Source of the DNA: an uncultured Helicobacteraceae bacterium
GTDB lineage: Bacteria > Campylobacterota > Campylobacteria > Campylobacterales > UBA6016
Length of the DNA stretch: 9,586 nt
Direction of reading: 5' to 3'
Assembly: GCA_937973585.1 (NCBI GenBank)
Contig: CALJKN010000014.1
Span: 1 to 9,586 of the forward strand
Below the pieces are notes generated by a model. It saw only the letters and a list, made by a program, of their open reading frames with translations. It had not been told where the DNA came from and did no database searches. The position numbers were made by a program, and so were the translations under genes. How positions within the stretch are numbered: position 1 is the stretch's first letter; every line of letters starts with the position of its first letter. Shown here piece by piece: positions 5,902-9,586 of this stretch.

Positions 5902-7701
5902 TTATTGCTTTTGAACTTTTATATACCCTAGCTCTATTAGCTTTCTATATATCTGCTCCACATATGGGCCAGCCTCTGATCCACCGTGCCCACCATGCTC
6001 CACCAGAGCCGTCACGACATATTTTGGACTCTCATACGGGGCATAGGTAGTTAGCCACGCATGAGAGCGCTTGTAGTACTCCAGCTGTTCCTCTTTCATC
6101 CTGTTTATCTCTGACTGTGCGATTGTAGAGACCTGCGCCGTACCTGTTTTACCTGCTACTTTTATCGGAAGATACCCAAGAGAGCTGTACGCCGTCCCTC
6201 CTTGGGTTGAACAGACCTGATACATCCCCTCCCTGATAACATTTAACATTTTTTGGTCAAATGCAATCGGAAGCGGGGTTATTTTTGGCTCCACAGCTTT
6301 GCCTCCGATACTCATAGCAAATTTCGGGGCTATATTTTTGCCGGTTGCCATGGCCGCCGTGAATTTTGCCACTTGAAGAGGGGTAACCAGAGTATCGCCC
6401 TGCCCTATCGTCGCATTTAGGGTCTCTCCGGCATACCACGGTTTTTTATATTTTTTCTTTTTCCACTCCGGCGACGGTACAATTCCGGTAAACTCTCCCG
6501 GCAAATCGGTATTTGTCTTTGTCCCAAGCCCTAAAGCCTGAAGTGTCTCGGCTATGATGTTAATCCCTACCCTTAAAGAGAGTTTATAAAAATAGGTATC
6601 ACAACTCTCTTTTATAGCCTTTCGCATATCTACGACACCGTGCCCCTCTTTTTTCCAGTCCCTAAACTTCCGTCCACCAAACTCGATAAACCCCTCGTCT
6701 ACTATGGAGTCGTGCTCATCCACTCCGGCTCTTTGAAAGGCCAAAGCAACACCCGGTTTTATGACCGAGCCCGGCGGATAAAGCCCTTTCGTGAGTCTGT
6801 TTGTAAGAGGGTGGTTGAGATCGTTTACCATTCCGTTCCACTCGTCTTTTGATAGCCCCTTTACAAACGAATTTACGTCATATTCGGGAAAGCTTCCGGC
6901 CGCAAGTACCGAGCCGTCGGTAACATCCATTACAACCACCGCTCCGCTTTTACCCTCGAAAAGAGATGAAACAAGCTTTTGAAGCTGCACGTCTATCGTG
7001 GTTACCAAATCATGATGTTTTGAAGGCTCTTTTGCATCAATCTCCTCCACCACCTCATTGTATGCATTTACCCTAAGCACCTTTGAGCCCGGCTCCCCCT
7101 GCAAAACATCGTTGTATGATTTTTCCAGCCCGTCTTTGCCGATAAATCCGTTAGGGGAGACGATGTTTTTTTTCTCGGCATCCTCTTTTGAGATTCTGGC
7201 CACGTATCCTATGATGTGTCCGGCCATAGCACCCTCTGGATACTCCCTCATTGTCGTCGATTCGATTTTTATATTTTCGTCAAAACTAAGAACCGTAAAA
7301 AACGGAAGTATCTGCTCGTGCGGCATAAAGTCTATAATTCTGATAAACTCATGGTTATAGGGCGAATCCTCTCGCATATAGATTGCTTTCATTTTTTCGA
7401 TATTTGTATTTGGGAAAAACTTCAAAAGCATTGCTAATTTTTTTTGCAAAACAGGGAGGTTTTTCTCGCTTGAGAGATGTGGAGCCAGACTGATAGCAAA
7501 TCCTAGTTTATTTATCGCAAGGGGTCTTTTATTTCTATCAAATATCACCCCTCTTGCCGGATAAATCAACTCGGTTTTTGTAGAGTTTTTGGATGATAGC
7601 TCCTCGTAATACTCGTTTGATTTGACACTAAAATAAAAGACCCGAACAACAAGTGCAGACCATGCGACGATAAATACCGTCAGTAGAATCCTCTCTCTCA
7701 A
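5902..7701 (-). CDS. mrdA: Penicillin-binding protein 2 (rod-shape transpeptidase)
   Basis: This inner-membrane class B PBP cross-links peptidoglycan during elongation together with RodA and the Mre complex. The 599-residue protein has one N-terminal membrane anchor (about 5-25) and then the PBP dimerisation region starting at YPARGVIFDRNKRPLA (47-62). The transpeptidase domain has the active-site SVIK (S312-K315), SCD (366-368, the SxD form typical of PBP2 before TYFY), KTG (518-520) and HAWL (547-550). All catalytic motifs are present. The start is TTG at 7701-7699, supported by GGAG at 7711-7708 with a six-base spacer; no ATG lies near it in frame. It follows the MreD-like gene by three bases and is the last gene of the envelope operon. 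Confidence 0.95.
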   Translation of the reverse strand: MRERILLTVFIVAWSALVVRVFYFSVKSNEYYEELSSKNSTKTELIYPARGVIFDRNKRPLAINKLGFAISLAPHLSSEKNLPVLQKKLAMLLKFFPNTNIEKMKAIYMREDSPYNHEFIRIIDFMPHEQILPFFTVLSFDENIKIESTTMREYPEGAMAGHIIGYVARISKEDAEKKNIVSPNGFIGKDGLEKSYNDVLQGEPGSKVLRVNAYNEVVEEIDAKEPSKHHDLVTTIDVQLQKLVSSLFEGKSGAVVVMDVTDGSVLAAGSFPEYDVNSFVKGLSKDEWNGMVNDLNHPLTNRLTKGLYPPGSVIKPGVALAFQRAGVDEHDSIVDEGFIEFGGRKFRDWKKEGHGVVDMRKAIKESCDTYFYKLSLRVGINIIAETLQALGLGTKTNTDLPGEFTGIVPSPEWKKKKYKKPWYAGETLNATIGQGDTLVTPLQVAKFTAAMATGKNIAPKFAMSIGGKAVEPKITPLPIAFDQKMLNVIREGMYQVCSTQGGTAYSSLGYLPIKVAGKTGTAQVSTIAQSEINRMKEEQLEYYKRSHAWLTTYAPYESPKYVVTALVEHGGHGGSEAGPYVEQIYRKLIELGYIKVQKQ

Positions 7702-7704
7702 ACC

Positions 7705-8172
7705 CTACTCCATAGATAATGCAAAAAGCGACTCAAATAGCAGGTAAAACGCTATCGGAGCAAGCGAAATGGAGACACCGGGACGTAAAAAAAACATATC
7801 CACAAACGACAAAAAAAGGTAGTAAAGGGGGTATGAACAAAGTACAGCCACAACCGCCATACACCTCTTGCAATCCAAAAAAGCGGCTACGAACGGCAAA
7901 AAATAGTAGATATAAAAAATCAAAAACAAAAATCCTGAAAACAGATAGTAACCTCTATCGGCCTCAAAAATCAAAAGATAACCGAATGCAAAAAACAAAA
8001 ACTCTCTCCGCCCGACAAAATACGCCGTAGCCATCAAGACACCGAAAAGGGGCGGTAAATACGGATTTAGCGTACTGATTGAGCCGTATAAAAACAAAAC
8101 GGCTACTATCGGAGCTAGTTTTATATAGTTTTTATCAGCGATATTTCGTTGCAGATAGGAAAATGTTTGCAC
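7705..8172 (-). CDS. Multi-pass membrane protein in the MreD position
   Basis: This 155-residue, very hydrophobic protein has about six predicted membrane segments (about 17-33, 38-54, 57-71, 76-98, 104-128, 133-152). A charged string, EADRGY, sits between segments three and four, and CKRC (101-104) precedes the fifth. Length, topology and position directly before mrdA all fit MreD, the membrane partner of MreB/MreC in rod-shape control. MreD sequences diverge strongly, however, and I recognise no decisive motif, so no symbol is given. The start is GTG at 8172-8170 with a weak GGGCGGA at 8188-8182. This makes a 52-base overlap with the acetyltransferase gene. No alternative ATG or GTG occurs before the first membrane segment, so a later start would damage it. 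It is probably translationally coupled. Confidence 0.7.
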   Translation of the reverse strand: MQTFSYLQRNIADKNYIKLAPIVAVLFLYGSISTLNPYLPPLFGVLMATAYFVGRREFLFFAFGYLLIFEADRGYYLFSGFLFLIFYIYYFLPFVAAFLDCKRCMAVVAVLCSYPLYYLFLSFVDMFFLRPGVSISLAPIAFYLLFESLFALSME

Positions 8173-8588
8173 TTTATACAGTCCGCCCAGATTTTATGTT
8201 CAGGAATATTCTCTTTTGGAATCTCTACGAATCCGTTTTTCTCAAAAAACTCTTTTTTGTACGTCAGGGTAAGCATCTGTTTGAGACCCAGAGCTCTCCC
8301 CTCCTCTTCCAGTTTCGATACCAGTTTCGAGCCTATTTGCTTGCCCTGATATCCATCTTTTACGATAAGGCTTCTAACCTCGGCCAATACGGGTGAATAA
8401 ATATGCAAAGCACCGAATCCGATGATTTTTCCGTCCTCTTTTGCGACGGTATAGGAGCGGATGGTATTTGCCATCTCGTTTTCATCCCTAAAGAGTATCA
8501 CCCCTTTTTCAACTTCAGAACGGACAAGCTCCTGCATCGCTTTTATATCGTTTAGAGTCGGCTTTTCAAAACTCAGTTTAGCCGCCAA
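8121..8588 (-). CDS. GNAT N-acetyltransferase, probable short-form N-acetylglutamate synthase
   Basis: This 155-residue single-domain GNAT enzyme has the central strand and acetyl-CoA loop LAEVRSLIVKDGYQGKQIGSK (starting at residue 68), with QGKQIG (81-86) as the Q/RxxGxG/A pyrophosphate motif. TLTYKKEFFEKNGFVEI (107-123) is motif B. The C-terminus HKIWADCIKCKHFPICNE contains C137, C140 and C146, a pattern I associate with short ArgA-like N-acetylglutamate synthases of Campylobacterota and actinobacteria. That enzyme starts arginine synthesis by acetylating glutamate. The start is TTG at 8588-8586, overlapping the engB end by 11 bases. The family N-terminus (KPTLNDI) aligns a few residues in, so a start slightly downstream cannot be excluded. 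The neighbours are envelope and ribosome genes, not arg genes, so the substrate is inferred from the family only. Confidence 0.8.
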   Translation of the reverse strand: MAAKLSFEKPTLNDIKAMQELVRSEVEKGVILFRDENEMANTIRSYTVAKEDGKIIGFGALHIYSPVLAEVRSLIVKDGYQGKQIGSKLVSKLEEEGRALGLKQMLTLTYKKEFFEKNGFVEIPKENIPEHKIWADCIKCKHFPICNEISLIKTI

Positions 8589-9171
8589 AAATAGCCCCCA
8601 TAACAGCCGCCCTCAAAGTTTCCATCCCATCTTTGCTCTCCGAGGAGACGAATATGGCATCTTTTCTTTTTTGCCTCAGAAGCGAGAGTTCATTTTTTTT
8701 GAGTTTGTCTATTTTTGTATAGACCTCTTGAATCTTGAAATCCCCTCTGGATATTGCCGATAAAAACTCTTTTACCTCTTCGTCGATCTCCATATCGGGG
8801 TGCCTAGCATCCCGTAGCAACAAAAAGAGCTTTATAGATTCACGTCTGAGCAAAAATCCGGTGAGATTTCTCTCCCAGAGCGCCCTCTCGTCTTTGGAGA
8901 CTTTCGCATACCCAAAACCGGGCAAATCCACAAGCCTAAACTCCCCCACCTCATCCCCGACCGCTACGGAGACCGAAAAAAAGTTTATCAGCCTCGTTTT
9001 ACCGGGAGTCTGGGATGATTTGGCTAGAGATTTTTGGGATACCAACGCATTAATAAGGGAGCTTTTGCCGACGTTTGACCGCCCCAAAAAGGCAACTTCG
9101 GCCTTGTCCGGCGGCAGAGAGTCGGATAGACTCGCTGCAGATTTTATAAACTGCGCTTTTAGTATTTTCAT
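8578..9171 (-). CDS. engB: Ribosome-biogenesis GTPase EngB/YsxC (YihA)
   Basis: This is a TRAFAC-class small GTPase needed for late 50S subunit assembly (established in Bacillus YsxC) and linked to cell division by phenotype. The 197-residue protein shows the full G-motif set: G1 GRSNVGKS (30-37), G2 TPGKT (55-59), G3 DLPGFG (82-87), G4 TKID (152-155) and G5 SSE (176-178). Its length is typical. The ATG start at 9171 is five bases after the lptA stop, with only a weak purine-rich Shine-Dalgarno. It overlaps the following acetyltransferase gene by 11 bases. It belongs to a run of minus-strand genes from lptA to mrdA and is probably translated from their shared message. Confidence 0.96.
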   Translation of the reverse strand: MKILKAQFIKSAASLSDSLPPDKAEVAFLGRSNVGKSSLINALVSQKSLAKSSQTPGKTRLINFFSVSVAVGDEVGEFRLVDLPGFGYAKVSKDERALWERNLTGFLLRRESIKLFLLLRDARHPDMEIDEEVKEFLSAISRGDFKIQEVYTKIDKLKKNELSLLRQKRKDAIFVSSESKDGMETLRAAVMGAIFGG

Positions 9172-9176
9172 AATTC

Positions 9177-9586
9177 TTATTTATTGTCTTTTTTATCGTC
9201 TATATAAAATATAAACTTTGCCGGCTTGGAGTTTGCCTCATCACCCACGACGGAGGCTTTTTTTGTCGTTTCGTTGATTAGAATTCTCTCCCCAAACACC
9301 TTTCGCTTCTCCTCCACATACTCAACCTCGGCATTTCCGACCAGTAGATACTCTTTTTGGTTTGGGATATAAAATATTGTTTTGGCCTTACCTTTGTAAG
9401 TTTTTGACCCATCTTGACTCATCATAAAGCTTGCGTTTCCGGTCGCCTCCATCTTGCTAGGCTTTCTGGATTGGTCTGTAAATACGGTTACGGTATCTGC
9501 CGTTAGGATATCTGAACCTTTTACGACTTTGACGTTTCCGCTAAATTTTGAGATGCCGCTTTTGTCGTCACCGTCATATTTTTTTG
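9177..9586 (-). CDS. lptA: LPS transport periplasmic protein LptA, C-terminal part (start outside window)
   Basis: LptA forms the periplasmic bridge that carries lipopolysaccharide from the inner-membrane LptBFGC complex to LptD in the outer membrane. The frame is open to the right edge; 135 residues are visible. They show the repeated beta-jellyroll signature of the OstA/LptA family: an F-S-G-N-V-x-V-x-K-G-x-D-I-L-T-A-D stretch, then V-x-V-F, M-E-A-T-G-N-A, Y-x-G-K-A, E-Y-L-L-V-G-N-A-E-V, and a final I-L-I-N strand with a Lys-rich tail. The ATG at 9452 lies inside the repeat pattern and is not the true start. The signal peptide must lie beyond the window. The stop is five bases before engB. 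Confidence 0.9.
   Translation of the reverse strand, partial: KKYDGDDKSGISKFSGNVKVVKGSDILTADTVTVFTDQSRKPSKMEATGNASFMMSQDGSKTYKGKAKTIFYIPNQKEYLLVGNAEVEYVEEKRKVFGERILINETTKKASVVGDEANSKPAKFIFYIDDKKDNK

Noticed and set aside
7719..8030. Plus-strand open frame of 103 codons opposite the membrane protein gene
   Set aside because: The Lys/Thr/Gln-rich translation is what a hydrophobic gene gives when read on its complement; it lacks a Shine-Dalgarno, and the membrane protein fits the operon.
8079..8396. Plus-strand frame of 105 codons opposite the acetyltransferase
   Set aside because: It is a shadow of a well-supported GNAT gene and has no domain or start signal of its own.
9177..9452. LptA starting at the ATG at 9452
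   Set aside because: The same frame stays open to the window edge and the upstream codons continue the LptA repeat pattern, so this ATG is internal.

Overview
The window looks like a chromosomal segment of a Campylobacterota (former Epsilonproteobacteria) bacterium, probably a free-living Sulfurimonas/Sulfurospirillum-like lineage. I infer this from the gene order hrcA-grpE-dnaK with no dnaJ beside it, a divergent HrcA, promoters of the TGATACAAT type, and a short acetyltransferase with a Cys-rich tail placed between engB and a PBP2 gene. Hand-counted G+C is about 43% in a dnaK sample. No species is assigned. Every protein gene except ybeY lies on the minus strand, so the layout below runs right to left, in the direction of transcription.

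Right part (9586 to 5902), cell envelope operon: the 3' end of lptA (LPS transport, start outside the window), engB/ysxC (ribosome-assembly GTPase), a GNAT acetyltransferase resembling the short ArgA N-acetylglutamate synthases, a six-helix membrane protein in the MreD position, and mrdA (PBP2, the rod-shape transpeptidase). Gaps are 3 to 5 bases or negative, and one overlap is 52 bases, so these genes are probably co-transcribed.

Middle (5883 to 4551): ybeY (rRNA-maturation endoribonuclease, plus strand) is divergent from galU (UTP-glucose-1-phosphate uridylyltransferase). They share a 91-base intergenic region that holds a candidate promoter in each direction.

Heat-shock operon (4554 to 1123): a consensus sigma70 promoter, TTGACA-17-TATAAT, whose -35 box contains the galU stop codon. 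It is followed at the predicted transcription start by a CIRCE operator, then hrcA, grpE and dnaK. HrcA should repress its own operon through CIRCE. Two stem-loops lie between grpE and dnaK, neither followed by a U-tract, and may set different levels for the two chaperone messages.

Left part (1103 to 70), accessory: a type II toxin-antitoxin operon. It has its own consensus promoter, an AT-rich palindrome against the -10 box, and a start codon at the predicted transcription start (probably leaderless). The order is a Gp49/RelE-family toxin, a small XRE antitoxin, and then a second, unrelated HigA-type (COG5499) antitoxin-like protein that has no toxin of its own. This toxin-antitoxin-antitoxin layout is the least ordinary part of the window. 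The first 69 bases hold no gene, only a probable leftward promoter for a gene outside the window.

Five genes appear to start on non-ATG codons (TTG: grpE, galU, the acetyltransferase, mrdA; GTG: the MreD-like gene). No tRNA, rRNA, CRISPR array, insertion sequence or gene-free stretch longer than 100 bases was seen.
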